Shown: positions 26,097 to 34,708 of the stretch, in pieces
Position numbering within the stretch: position 1 is the first letter of the stretch
Layout of the letters: each line of letters begins with the position of its first letter
From: Tropicimonas marinistellae
GTDB lineage: Bacteria > Pseudomonadota > Alphaproteobacteria > Rhodobacterales > Rhodobacteraceae
DNA: 64,000 bases
Direction of reading: 5' to 3'
Assembly (NCBI RefSeq): GCF_001509585.1
Contig: NZ_LNCI01000006.1
Coordinates: 186,001 to 250,000 of the forward strand
Position numbers and translations under genes: made by a program
The notes under the pieces: model-generated
Told to the model about the DNA's origin: nothing
Databases searched by the model: none
Seen by the model: only the letters and a program-made list of their open reading frames with translations

Positions 26097-26750
26097 TCAG
26101 TGTCCCCGCTCCAGAAGGTAATCGACAAGCACCCCCGGCGTCTTGACCGCATCAGGCGGAATCGCCCCAACCGGCAGTATCGTTTGCGGCTCCGCGATAA
26201 CCGTGTCGGCGGCAAGTGCCATGATCGGATTGAAGTTATGCGCGGTCAGCGAGTATTCGAGGTTGCCTTTGTAGTCGGCCGCTTTCGCAGCGATCAACGC
26301 GAAATCAGCCTTGATCGGCTTTTCCAGGAGGTAGTCCTTGCCGTCGATTTCGATCACCCGTTTCCCTTCCTGCACCAGGGTCCCAACACCCGTCGCGGTG
26401 AGCACGCCCCCCAGTCCAACGCCTGCTGCCCGAATGCGCTCGACCAACGTGCCTTGCGGCACCAGTTCGACATCTATCTCTCCAGCGATCATCTTGGCCT
26501 GAGTTTCCGGATTCAGCCCTATGTGGCTGACGATCGCGCGCGCGACGAGGCCCGCAGTTACCAGCTTGCCAATTCCGGTACCGGGCATTGCAGTGTCGTT
26601 CGCGACAATCGTGAAGCCACCGACACCCCGCGCCACCAACCCGTCGATCAGGCGATGAGGGGACCCAACACCCATAAAACCGCCGATATGCAGCACGGCC
26701 CCTTCAGGGATCAGCGCAGCCGCGTCCTCAACCTTCGTTGCGGTCTTCAT
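26097..26750 (-). CDS. atoD: 3-oxoacid CoA-transferase, alpha subunit
   Basis: 217-aa subunit A of a class I CoA-transferase. The CoA-binding motif IGGFMGVGSPHRLIDGL and the ELVPQGTLVERIRAAGVGLGG segment are typical. ATG 26750 has GGGAGGA seven bases upstream; the longer frame begins in non-coding DNA. It forms a two-gene operon with atoA. Confidence 0.9.
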   Translation of the reverse strand: MKTATKVEDAAALIPEGAVLHIGGFMGVGSPHRLIDGLVARGVGGFTIVANDTAMPGTGIGKLVTAGLVARAIVSHIGLNPETQAKMIAGEIDVELVPQGTLVERIRAAGVGLGGVLTATGVGTLVQEGKRVIEIDGKDYLLEKPIKADFALIAAKAADYKGNLEYSLTAHNFNPIMALAADTVIAEPQTILPVGAIPPDAVKTPGVLVDYLLERGH

Positions 26751-27276
26751 CCACCGTTCCTCCCGTGCCGACCCTTTCCCAGCAATCACGCGACGAATAA
26801 CGGCGCGATGCAACGAAAGAATGTCACACGTGACGTCCTGCATGCGCTGCAATCATTGCCTGCTGCGACGATTATTAATCCCGGAGCGGCCCGGGTCGCC
26901 GTTCAAAACGCAATTGCCTGAGTTTCACGCAACGACAATCCCGCCAAGCCGCACAAAAGAAACCAAGCGTCAGCTTTAAGAGGGGATCGTGACACTACAC
27001 ATGATCGCAGTAGCCGCACGGTTGCAACTGATGTCTTAGAGAATGCGGAAAGGGAATTGGATCGCCTGTGCACATCCTGTACGCCGAAACGCCGGATTCG
27101 ATCAGGGTCGCCGCGCGCGCCGACGTCGGCATATTTCCCTATCGCATTACCCCGAACGGGTGACAAAGGAGTGTATGCGCGCGCTCGTCCAGTATCTCTA
27201 GACGATTTGGGAGCGGCACTCCTCCGCTGCGCCGAGCATGGCAACACGCACCCGTCAATGGCCGCACGCAAAGACG
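26751..27276. other. Intergenic region between atoD and matB (526 bp)
   Basis: Apart from the atoD ribosome site at its left edge I see nothing supportable. A 122-codon minus-strand frame (26903-27271) has no recognisable sequence, no good ribosome site and arginine/serine-rich composition, so I do not call it. Base composition is less GC-rich than the genes, as expected for a regulatory region. Confidence 0.4.
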
Positions 27277-28791
27277 CTAGGCCTGGAACACCCCTTCGTA
27301 GGTTTGCCGAAGCAGTTTCTTCTGCACTTTCCCCATCGAGTTGCGCGGGAGCTCCGGCACGATCACGTAGTGCCTCGGCTGCTTGAACCGGGCCAGTTTG
27401 CCGCCGATCTCCGCCTCGATTTCCAGCACGTCGAGTTTTGCTCCGGGTTCCGGTACCAGGACGGCAACAACGCTCTCTCCCAGATCGGGGTGTGGCGCCC
27501 CGATTACCGCGCTTTCCAGAACGCCGGGTTGCTCATCGAGTGCCTGTTCCACATCCACTGGATACACATTGAAGCCGCCGGAAATAATCAGATCCTTGCT
27601 ACGGCCGACAATCGTCACGTAGCCGTCGTCTGACTGCACGCCCAGGTCGCCGGTTATGAAGAACCCGTCCGCTCGCAGTTCCTCCGCCGTCTTGTCCGGC
27701 ATCCGCCAGTATCCCTGGAACACATTAGGCCCGCGAACCTCAATCATCCCTACCTTGCCCGCCTTTACCGGAACGCCGGTGTCCGGGTCCGCGATCTTCA
27801 GATCCACACCGGGAAGAGGCAGTCCGACCGTGCCCGCGCGCCTGTCCCCGTCGTAGGGGTTGGAGGTGTTCATATTGGTTTCGGTCATACCGTAACGTTC
27901 CAGTATTCGGTGACCGGTACGCGCCTCGAACGCCTTGTGGGTCTCCGGCAGCAGCGGTGCAGATCCCGACACGAACAACCGCATCCCTTCGCAACGTTCC
28001 CGGGTGAACGTCGGGCTGTCGAGCAAGCGTGTGTAGAACGTCGGCACCCCCATCATCGCCGTAGCGGTCGGTAACGCATCCAGAACCGCATCGAGATCGA
28101 ACCGCGGCAGGTAGATCATCGCACCGCCCGAAAGCAGCATGATGTTGGTGGCCACGAAAAGCCCGTGGGTGTGAAAAATCGGCAAGGCGTGGATCAGCAC
28201 GTCCTCTGCAGAGAAACGCCAGTAGTCTTTAAGGACGACGGTATTGGACAGCAGGTTGCCCTGGCTCAACATCGCGCCCTTGGACAGCCCGGTCGTTCCG
28301 GATGTGTAGAGCAGTGCCGCAAGATCGTCCTCGCTCCGGTCCGCCGGTTCGAAGTGCTCTGGCTGATCATCCGCCATATCAGCGAAACTACCGCTGCCGT
28401 CAGCTTCGAGCGTCTCGTAGCGAACACCGAGCTGGTCGCAGTCGCCATGCAACTCCTCGCGCGAATCTGCTCTTCCTATTACCAGCTGCGCCCCCGAATT
28501 GGAGATGAAGTAGCTTACCTCGTGCGGTGTGTAGCCAGTATTGAGCGGAAGAAAGACGACGCCCGACATGACGCAGGCAGCATAGACGGCCAACGCCTCG
28601 GGCGACTTGTCCACCTGCGCCGCCAACCGATCCCCCGGTCGCAACCCTGCATCATGCAGCGCGTGGGCAAAGCGCGATGCCATCCTCAGAAACGCCTTGT
28701 GGGTCAGCGCCGAGTCTTCCGGGAGAATTAGGAATGGCGCGTCGTTGTCCAGATTCGGAGCGAACAGAGCTTCATACATGGGGTTTGGCAT
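27277..28791 (-). CDS. matB: Malonyl-CoA synthetase (AMP-forming)
   Basis: 504-aa acyl-adenylate-forming enzyme that activates malonate (or methylmalonate) with ATP and CoA. Motifs: YTSGTTGLSKGAMLS (P-loop), YGMTETNMN, the A5/A7 region FFITGDLGVQSDDGYVTIVGRSKDLI and the adenylation lysine in RNSMGKVQKKLLRQ. Length equals the rhizobial MatB I know (504). ATG 28791 has GAGGG upstream. No malonate decarboxylase or transporter is adjacent. Confidence 0.9.
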   Translation of the reverse strand: MPNPMYEALFAPNLDNDAPFLILPEDSALTHKAFLRMASRFAHALHDAGLRPGDRLAAQVDKSPEALAVYAACVMSGVVFLPLNTGYTPHEVSYFISNSGAQLVIGRADSREELHGDCDQLGVRYETLEADGSGSFADMADDQPEHFEPADRSEDDLAALLYTSGTTGLSKGAMLSQGNLLSNTVVLKDYWRFSAEDVLIHALPIFHTHGLFVATNIMLLSGGAMIYLPRFDLDAVLDALPTATAMMGVPTFYTRLLDSPTFTRERCEGMRLFVSGSAPLLPETHKAFEARTGHRILERYGMTETNMNTSNPYDGDRRAGTVGLPLPGVDLKIADPDTGVPVKAGKVGMIEVRGPNVFQGYWRMPDKTAEELRADGFFITGDLGVQSDDGYVTIVGRSKDLIISGGFNVYPVDVEQALDEQPGVLESAVIGAPHPDLGESVVAVLVPEPGAKLDVLEIEAEIGGKLARFKQPRHYVIVPELPRNSMGKVQKKLLRQTYEGVFQA

Positions 28792-29340
28792 GTGCGGGCC
28801 CTCGGCAAATACAGCTTCGGCACACCTACCCCCCCGCTGCGGCAAAGGGCAAGCGGGCGTTCGCACCACTCGCCGGGTCTGATCGCCGCGCCAAGCGCCT
28901 GTAACAGGAATACGGGCGTCTGTTCATCGTCGCACAAGATGCCGCTACGTCATCTCTCCACTGCGCAGGCAAGCGCGGATCTTGGGCTTCACCCGCTCGC
29001 TCGCTGGTTCCGGAAGCCCGTGTGAATAACTTTCGTCGACCGATTTCCTTGGAGTTGGCGATTTCCGACTTGTCGTGAGCGAAACACACCGCGACATTTT
29101 CCCCGGGAACAATCTGCCGCAGATATCCTCTGTAATCGCCTGAAATAACTACAATTTTTACCCGACCGCGTTTTCGTCCGGCCACATTGGTCTACATCGG
29201 CGTTCACCAAGCAGAGGAAGCGCACGCGAAATCAGCGCGCAGGGCTGTGGATAAGTTTGTGGAGTCTCAAACGTCCGCAAGGCAAACGACGCGCCGCGCT
29301 GCGGCATGTTGCAAAACTGCCGCAACGGGTGGCATTCGGC
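28792..29340. other. Intergenic region between matB and gltX (549 bp)
   Basis: No gene supported. An AT-richer patch lies at about 29120-29165, a plausible matB promoter area. One perfect DnaA box (TGTGGATAA, 29246-29254) occurs alone. No inverted repeat with a T tract was seen for the matB upstream boundary. Confidence 0.4.
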
Positions 29341-30675
29341 TTAATCCTGGGTCAGATGCAGACGCGGCAACGCCCGCATCAAGGGCAAGAAATCTGCCAT
29401 TTCCGGACCACGCTGCCGGCCGGTCAGCGCCTTGCGCAGCGGCATGAAGAGCCCCTTCCCCTTACGCCCGGTCGCGTTCTTCACCTCAGCGGTCCACTTT
29501 GCCCAGGTGGTTTCGTCGAATGGCAATGCCGGCAACATCGCCATCGCCGTCCGGACGAATTCCGCATCGTCCTCCGCCACCAAGGGCTCTGCCCCTTCCG
29601 CAAGAACCTGCCACCAATCGGCCAGTTCGCTCCTCGTACCGATGTTGTCTCGAATGACGGTCCAGAAACGCTCTGCCACCTCCACGGGTACGCCGATTGA
29701 AGCAATCTGGTCGGCGACCGCGTCGAACGGGAGACCGTGCAAGTATCGCGCCGTCAGTGGCCACAGATCATCGGCGTCGAACTTCGTCGGCGCAGCCCCG
29801 AAATGTGTCAGCTCGAACCCGTCGATCAGTTCCTGGTGGGACGAGCGCAACTCCACCGGATCGGACGAGCCGAGACGTGCCATGAGCGAAAGGAGCGCCA
29901 ACGGCTCGACTCCCCGTGCACGCAGGTCGCGCAGCGCAAGCGTGCCAAGGCGCTTGGACAGTGCCTCGCCCTGCGGGCCGGTCAACAGCGAATGGTGGGC
30001 AAAGCTCGGAACCGATCCGCCGAGCGCCTCGATGATCTGAATCTGGGTGGCGGTGTTCGTTACGTGATCGGAGCCGCGCACGACATCGGTAATCCCCATC
30101 TCCGTATCGTCCACCACCGAAGCCAGGGTGTAGAGCACCTGCCCGTCGCCCCGGATCAGCACAGGGTCGGAAACGGAGGCTGCGTCAATCGACGTATCTC
30201 CCAGAATTCCGTCGGTCCACTCGATCCGGGCGTGGTTCAACAGGAAACGCCAGTGGCCGGATCGTTCGGCACGGAATGCCGCCTTCTCTTCCTTCGACAA
30301 TGCCAGCGCCGCCCGGTCATAGACAGGCGGTTTTCCCATGTTCAGTTGCTTCTTGCGTTTCAGGTCCAGCTCGGTCGGCGTCTCGAAGCACTCGTAGAAC
30401 CGGTCCTTTTCGCGCAGCGCATCGGCGGCCGCCGCATAGCGGTCCAGTCGCGAGGATTGCGTTTCGACGCGGTCCCAGGTCAGCCCCAGCCATTCCAGAT
30501 CTTCCTTGATGGCATCGGCATACTCGGGCTTCGAACGCTCCGGATCGGTATCGTCCAGCCGCAGGATGAACGTACCGCCGGCCTTGCGCGCGATCAGCCA
30601 GTTGAACAGTGCAGTGCGCAGATTGCCCACATGCAGGTATCCGGTGGGCGACGGGGCGAAACGTGTGACGGTCAT
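29341..30675 (-). CDS. gltX: Glutamyl-tRNA synthetase
   Basis: 444-aa class Ic aminoacyl-tRNA synthetase. The ATP-binding signature PSPTGYLHVGNLRTALFNW and the second signature GEALSKRLG (a KMSKS variant) are present, along with LRLDDTDPERS. Alphaproteobacteria often carry two GluRS forms; the LSKR variant and short length suggest the second (non-canonical) type. AGGAGA lies six bases before ATG 30675. Confidence 0.93.
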   Translation of the reverse strand: MTVTRFAPSPTGYLHVGNLRTALFNWLIARKAGGTFILRLDDTDPERSKPEYADAIKEDLEWLGLTWDRVETQSSRLDRYAAAADALREKDRFYECFETPTELDLKRKKQLNMGKPPVYDRAALALSKEEKAAFRAERSGHWRFLLNHARIEWTDGILGDTSIDAASVSDPVLIRGDGQVLYTLASVVDDTEMGITDVVRGSDHVTNTATQIQIIEALGGSVPSFAHHSLLTGPQGEALSKRLGTLALRDLRARGVEPLALLSLMARLGSSDPVELRSSHQELIDGFELTHFGAAPTKFDADDLWPLTARYLHGLPFDAVADQIASIGVPVEVAERFWTVIRDNIGTRSELADWWQVLAEGAEPLVAEDDAEFVRTAMAMLPALPFDETTWAKWTAEVKNATGRKGKGLFMPLRKALTGRQRGPEMADFLPLMRALPRLHLTQD

Positions 30676-30755
30676 TCGTGCTCTCCTGTTCCGCGCCCTC
30701 TTCCACAGGGAAGCGATCTTGTCCATACCATAGGCAACGAAGTCGAGGAACACGC

Positions 30756-31160
30756 ATGGACTGGACTGCCGCGACGGCTCCGAGCCTTTACGACATTGCG
30801 CTGCTTGCCGAAGAAACCCGGAAAGCCCTGCCGCAGCCCTTTGACTACCCGGCACGGTCGGTGGTGATTCAGGTCGAGGAACTCGCCGACCAGGAAATGC
30901 TCGCCGAATTGGAGATCGACGATCCTTACGAGTTGACCGGCCTCTACGACGGCATTCCACTGACCGAACGCTCCGTGATGGACCAACCCGAACAGCCCGA
31001 TATTATCTGGCTTTTCCGACGTGCTATTCTGGAAGAATGGGCCGAACGCGGTGACGTCACGCTCGCGGAATTGGTCAACAACGTGGTCATTCACGAATTC
31101 GCCCACCATTTCGGATGGTCCGACAAGGATATCGCACGTATTGATCAATGGTGGGAGTGA
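30756..31160 (+). CDS. Zincin-like metallopeptidase family protein (PF06262 type)
   Basis: 134-aa protein with the zincin motif VVIHEFAHHFGW (HExxH) near the C-terminus and the family segment LTGLYDGIPLTERS. The family is small, widespread and mostly uncharacterised; some members are called MMP1-like. GAGGAA precedes ATG 30756. It is divergent from gltX across 80 bases. Protease activity is plausible but not shown. Confidence 0.85.
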   Translation: MDWTAATAPSLYDIALLAEETRKALPQPFDYPARSVVIQVEELADQEMLAELEIDDPYELTGLYDGIPLTERSVMDQPEQPDIIWLFRRAILEEWAERGDVTLAELVNNVVIHEFAHHFGWSDKDIARIDQWWE

Positions 31161-31163
31161 ATT

Positions 31164-31206
31164 GGTTCAACGTCACCTCGCACGAGGTCACGAAAACTTT
31201 TGAACC
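31164..31206 (+). terminator. Nested inverted repeat after the zincin gene
   Basis: GGTTCAA (31164-31170) pairs with TTGAACC (31200-31206), enclosing a smaller ACCTC-GCAC-GAGGT hairpin and an AAAACTTT stretch. It starts three bases after the stop. It may be a transcript end structure; it is not a standard intrinsic terminator. Confidence 0.35.
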
Positions 31207-31266
31207 GGCACGGCGGCAAGTCCGTACTCTTGGGTACATTGTCGAAAACCCAAAGAGGAACGTGCC

Positions 31267-32184
31267 ATGCCCCTTTCCCTGACCCGTCGCCAAGCACTGG
31301 CGGCAACCGCCGCCGCGCCACTCGTCGCTGCGCCGCTGCCTGCCTTGGCGCAGGATGCACCCATGACGGGCCCGACGAGCAAGGCGAGAACGTTCAAGGT
31401 GGGCGACATGACCGTGACCACGCTGCTGGCCGGCACCGCGGCGCGGGATGAGCCGCAGACGATTTTTGGCCTGAACGTGGACCCGGATGAATTCGCCGCC
31501 GTCAGCGAAGCGAACTTCATCGGCACGGACATGGCGCAATTTTATTTCACGCCGACCGTCGTTCGCACGGGTGGCAACACTATCCTGTTTGACACGGGGT
31601 TGAATCCCGACGCCATCACCGCCGCGCTGGCGGAAGCCGGGCTTTCGCCCGACGATATCACCCATGTCGTTTTGACCCATATGCACGGCGACCACATCGG
31701 TGGCCTAATGACGGAAAGCACGCCGACGTTCTCCAATGCGGCGTATGTGACAGGTCAGGCCGAATTCGACCATTGGGCTGCCGCCGGCAACGAGGGTTTC
31801 GACGCAAAGGTGAAGCCTTTGGCGGAAAAGATGAGCTTTCTAGGCGATGGCGACGCTGTGGCGTCGGGCGTCACCGCGATGGCAGCGTTCGGCCACACGC
31901 CGGGGCACATGACCTACATGCTCGAAAGCGGCGGCGCGCAACTGCTGTTGGCCGCTGATCTTGCCAATCACTACGTCTGGTCACTGGCCTATCCCGACTG
32001 GGAAGTGCGTTTCGACATGGACAAGGCGGCTGCCGCGGCCAGTCGGCGCAAGATTCTCGGCATGCTGGCAGCCGACAGGGTTCCGGTCGTCGGCTACCAC
32101 CTGCCCTTCCCGGCCGCCGGCTTTGTGGAGACCCGCGACGATGGCTTCCGTTTCGTGCCGGTGAGCTATCAGATGATGGGCTGA
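31267..32184 (+). CDS. Tat-exported MBL-fold metallo-hydrolase
   Basis: 305-aa protein with a twin-arginine signal (SLTRRQALAATAAA, cleavage after PALAQ near residue 29). The metallo-beta-lactamase motif HVVLTHMHGDHIGG gives the HxHxDH zinc site, with later ligands in FGHTPGHM, AADLANH and VVGYHLPFP. Fits the periplasmic quorum-quencher/hydrolase-like MBL group. Substrate unknown. GAGGAACGTGCC precedes the ATG. Confidence 0.88.
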   Translation: MPLSLTRRQALAATAAAPLVAAPLPALAQDAPMTGPTSKARTFKVGDMTVTTLLAGTAARDEPQTIFGLNVDPDEFAAVSEANFIGTDMAQFYFTPTVVRTGGNTILFDTGLNPDAITAALAEAGLSPDDITHVVLTHMHGDHIGGLMTESTPTFSNAAYVTGQAEFDHWAAAGNEGFDAKVKPLAEKMSFLGDGDAVASGVTAMAAFGHTPGHMTYMLESGGAQLLLAADLANHYVWSLAYPDWEVRFDMDKAAAAASRRKILGMLAADRVPVVGYHLPFPAAGFVETRDDGFRFVPVSYQMMG

Positions 32185-32203
32185 CAATTGCACCGTCCGG
32201 CCC

Positions 32204-32632
32204 TTACGAGGGCTGGACGGGCCACTTCTTGCCAAGGTCCGCAAGTCCCGCGAGGATCAACTCCTCCAGCACGCCGGTGTCGATATCCGCGAGCTTGTTG
32301 ATGTACAGGCACGACCGGCCCTTGCGATGCTTCCCGAGGCGAGCCAGCAGCGGCTCAAAATCGGCGTAACCGGGCATGATGTAGATCACGAGATTCGCTT
32401 TCCGCGGCGCGAACCCCGTTGCAAGGGACGATCCGGTCCGGCCGCTCTCATACCGGTAGTCGTAGCGACCGAACCCGATGATCGACGGTCCCCACATCAC
32501 AGGACGAAACCCCGTAACGCGCTGGAACAATGAGAGCAATTCCGTCGCATCGGCACGTCGGCTCGCGGGTTCGACCGCGGCGACATAGGCCTCGGCAGAC
32601 ACGTCCGTTGGCACGGTTTTGACATCCGCCAT
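32204..32632 (-). CDS. DUF1801 family protein
   Basis: 142-aa cytosolic protein with the DUF1801 features MWGPSIIGFGRYDYRYESGRTG, LVIYIMPGYADFEPLLARLGKHRKGRSCLYINKLADID. The fold is known from YdhG-like structures but function is not. ATG 32632 has GAGGG upstream; a frame start five codons earlier is possible. It is convergent with the MBL gene. Confidence 0.8.
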   Translation of the reverse strand: MADVKTVPTDVSAEAYVAAVEPASRRADATELLSLFQRVTGFRPVMWGPSIIGFGRYDYRYESGRTGSSLATGFAPRKANLVIYIMPGYADFEPLLARLGKHRKGRSCLYINKLADIDTGVLEELILAGLADLGKKWPVQPS

Positions 32633-32768
32633 ATTGCCCTCGCACAATCCAATGTGCTTAGAGAATAGCCGAATTGCGCCCCGCGCGGAATTCCAGCGCC
32701 AATTTCGGTTGCATCAACGCGCTGAATGCGCAGTGTTGGCGCAAACAAGCCTGAAGGGAGAGGCACCC

Positions 32769-33716
32769 GTGTCGGAAATCCTCACGATCACCCTGAACCC
32801 TGCCCTCGACATGAACACCGAGACCGACAAGGTCGACCCGGATGTCAAGCTGCGCTGCACCGAACCGCAGGTCGACCCCGGCGGAGGGGGTATCAACGTT
32901 GCGCGCGCCATCAAGCACATGGGCGGCGAGGCCACGGCGATCGTCGCGATCGGAGGCCACAACGGAAACCGCCTCCTGGAACTCCTCATGGAAGAAGGCA
33001 TCCCCACGATGCCGATTCCCGCACCTGGCGAAACCCGCGCAAGCGTGGTGGTGAACTGCAAGGACACCGGGCTGCAATACCGTTTCATGCTGCCCGGGCC
33101 GCCCTGGCAGGAGGAGCATGTGAAGAAGGCGATCCAGACGACCCGGGCGCATGCGCCGAAGGGCGGTCTGATCATTCTGTCGGGAAGCCAGCCGCCCGGT
33201 GTACCGCTGGAGTTTGAAGAGGCGCTGTCGGCCGCGATCACGGACGCCGGCGCGCGCCTCGTCGTCGACACCTCCGGCCCTGCCCTGCGGAAAATCGTCG
33301 AAGACCACAAGTCGCCGCCGTTCCTGCTTCGCGCGGACGACGAGGAAGCCGAGGGGCTGGCCGGTCGCAAGCTCGATGCGCCGGCCGACACGGCCGCGTT
33401 CTCAAAAAGCCTCATCGACAAGGGCGTCGCCCAGAACATCATTTTCGCCCGCGGGTCCGAAGGGTCTGTTCTGACAACCCCGGAAGGCTCGTGGCTCGCC
33501 ACTGCTGCCAAAGTCGAGGTCGTCTCCAAGGTCGGAGCGGGCGATAGTTACGTGGGGGGCTTCACACTGAGCCTGGCGCGTGGAAACTCCATTCAAGAGG
33601 CCGCCCGTTGGGGCGCTGCAGCGGCATCCGCCGCCGTGACCACCGAAGCGACGCAGCTATGTCGCGGCGAGGATGTCGAGCGCTTGCTGCCACAATGCGA
33701 GTTGATCGAACTCTGA
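32769..33716 (+). CDS. pfkB: PfkB-family sugar-phosphate kinase (6-phosphofructokinase II-like)
   Basis: 315-aa ribokinase-fold kinase resembling E. coli Pfk-2: TLNPALDMNTE, KLRCTEPQVDPGGGGINVARAI, and the anion hole and catalytic base KVGAGDSYVGGFTLSLA, ending in a TQLCRGEDVERL segment. The usual KPNxxE motif is changed to R188-A-D-D-E-E, so the Mg/phosphate-binding asparagine is an aspartate. GTG 32769 follows GGGAGAGG. Likely phosphorylates a fructose or tagatose phosphate. arsC follows 4 bases later. Confidence 0.8.
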   Translation: MSEILTITLNPALDMNTETDKVDPDVKLRCTEPQVDPGGGGINVARAIKHMGGEATAIVAIGGHNGNRLLELLMEEGIPTMPIPAPGETRASVVVNCKDTGLQYRFMLPGPPWQEEHVKKAIQTTRAHAPKGGLIILSGSQPPGVPLEFEEALSAAITDAGARLVVDTSGPALRKIVEDHKSPPFLLRADDEEAEGLAGRKLDAPADTAAFSKSLIDKGVAQNIIFARGSEGSVLTTPEGSWLATAAKVEVVSKVGAGDSYVGGFTLSLARGNSIQEAARWGAAAASAAVTTEATQLCRGEDVERLLPQCELIEL

Positions 33717-33720
33717 CGCC

Positions 33721-34149
33721 ATGAACGTCACGATCTATCACAATCCGGCCTGCAGCAAGTCGCGCGATGTGCTGCGCGTCATCGAATCTGCGGGCTACCG
33801 CCCGCAGATCGTCGAGTATGTGGAAACGGGCTGGGAACGTGACCAGCTCGATCGGTTGCTGAAAGCGGCGGGACTGACACCCAAGGAAGCGCTGCGCCGC
33901 GGAAAGGGGCCGGCCCGAGACCTCGGCCTGCTGGAAGCGGATGTCAGCGACGCGGAGATCTTCGAAGCCATGCTCGAGCGGCCGAACCTCGTCGAACGCC
34001 CGATCGTGGAAACCGACCGGGGCACCCGGCTTTGCCGGCCGGTGGGCGTCGTTCTCGACCTTCTGGACGCGTGGCCGGATGCCCCCTTCGCGAAACTCAA
34101 CGGCAAGATACTGATCGACGCGCAGGGCCTGCCGGTTCCCGGCGCCTGA
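33721..34149 (+). CDS. arsC: Arsenate reductase (glutaredoxin type)
   Basis: 142-aa ArsC-family thioredoxin-fold protein with the reactive cysteine in IYHNPACSKSRDVL and the conserved LVERPIVETDRGTRLCRPV segment. It reduces arsenate to arsenite using glutathione/glutaredoxin. No arsenite exporter or ArsR lies nearby, so a housekeeping Spx/ArsC-like role remains possible. It sits 4 bases after the kinase gene, likely the same transcript. Confidence 0.88.
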   Translation: MNVTIYHNPACSKSRDVLRVIESAGYRPQIVEYVETGWERDQLDRLLKAAGLTPKEALRRGKGPARDLGLLEADVSDAEIFEAMLERPNLVERPIVETDRGTRLCRPVGVVLDLLDAWPDAPFAKLNGKILIDAQGLPVPGA

Positions 34150-34194
34150 TCCTACGATCTACGTCTCCAGTCGTCATCGAGCGCCAGCTTGCGT

Positions 34195-34473
34195 TCAACC
34201 GTCGCCGGGATGGACATACACCTCATTGACGACGCGGCGAGTTGTCGGATCGACTGTCAGCAAGACCTCGCTTCCATCGGGATCATATGCTGCCAAGCGC
34301 CCCGTTTCCGCATCCGTGACGCGCACTTCGCGGTATCCCGCGTTAAGCAGTTTCGCATTCATTCCGTCATAGAAGATCGATGGCATCGAATAGTCGAGAT
34401 CGTTCGCCGAGGCACCTTGCGCCGCGACAATGACGATCACCATCAAGCCATAAGAATTTCTGCGGATATTCAT
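34195..34473 (-). CDS. Small secreted PepSY-like protein
   Basis: 92-aa protein. A signal peptide (hydrophobic YGLMVIVIVAAQGASA, cleavage near residue 23) precedes a domain with LNAGYREVRVTDAETGRLAAYDPDGSEVLLTVDPTTRRVV, which resembles PepSY-type domains seen in periplasmic proteins of this clade. ATG 34473 is four bases after GGGGGAGGA. Function unknown. Confidence 0.65.
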   Translation of the reverse strand: MNIRRNSYGLMVIVIVAAQGASANDLDYSMPSIFYDGMNAKLLNAGYREVRVTDAETGRLAAYDPDGSEVLLTVDPTTRRVVNEVYVHPGDG

Positions 34474-34595
34474 TGTGTCCTCCCCCAAAAAGCACTTTTG
34501 GCACCACGGCAAGGCGCAACAAAAAACGTGTGAGGCGCACGAAACACGCCCCTTCATTCCGCACCAAACACGCGGCAATCGAGTTATTTCGGAGA

Positions 34596-34615
34596 CCGCT
34601 GACACCCTTCAGCGG
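34596..34615 (-). terminator. Hairpin downstream of the HD-domain gene
   Basis: CCGCTGA and TCAGCGG form a 7-bp stem with a 6-nt loop about 95 bases after the minus-strand HD gene stop. No U tract follows, so termination activity is uncertain. Confidence 0.3.
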
Positions 34616-34708
34616 ACTTACGTAGGGTAACATAACAGGGCCTGAGTCGGCTAGAGATCTCGCGGCATGACAGCCACGCAACTCACCGGCAGACGGCGAT
34701 CCGGACCC

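Noticed and set aside
26903-27271. 122-codon minus-strand frame
   Set aside because: No ribosome site, no recognised sequence, composition unlike neighbouring proteins.
29246-29254. Perfect DnaA box TGTGGATAA
   Set aside because: A single box without clustered boxes, AT-rich unwinding region or origin-linked genes does not support an origin.
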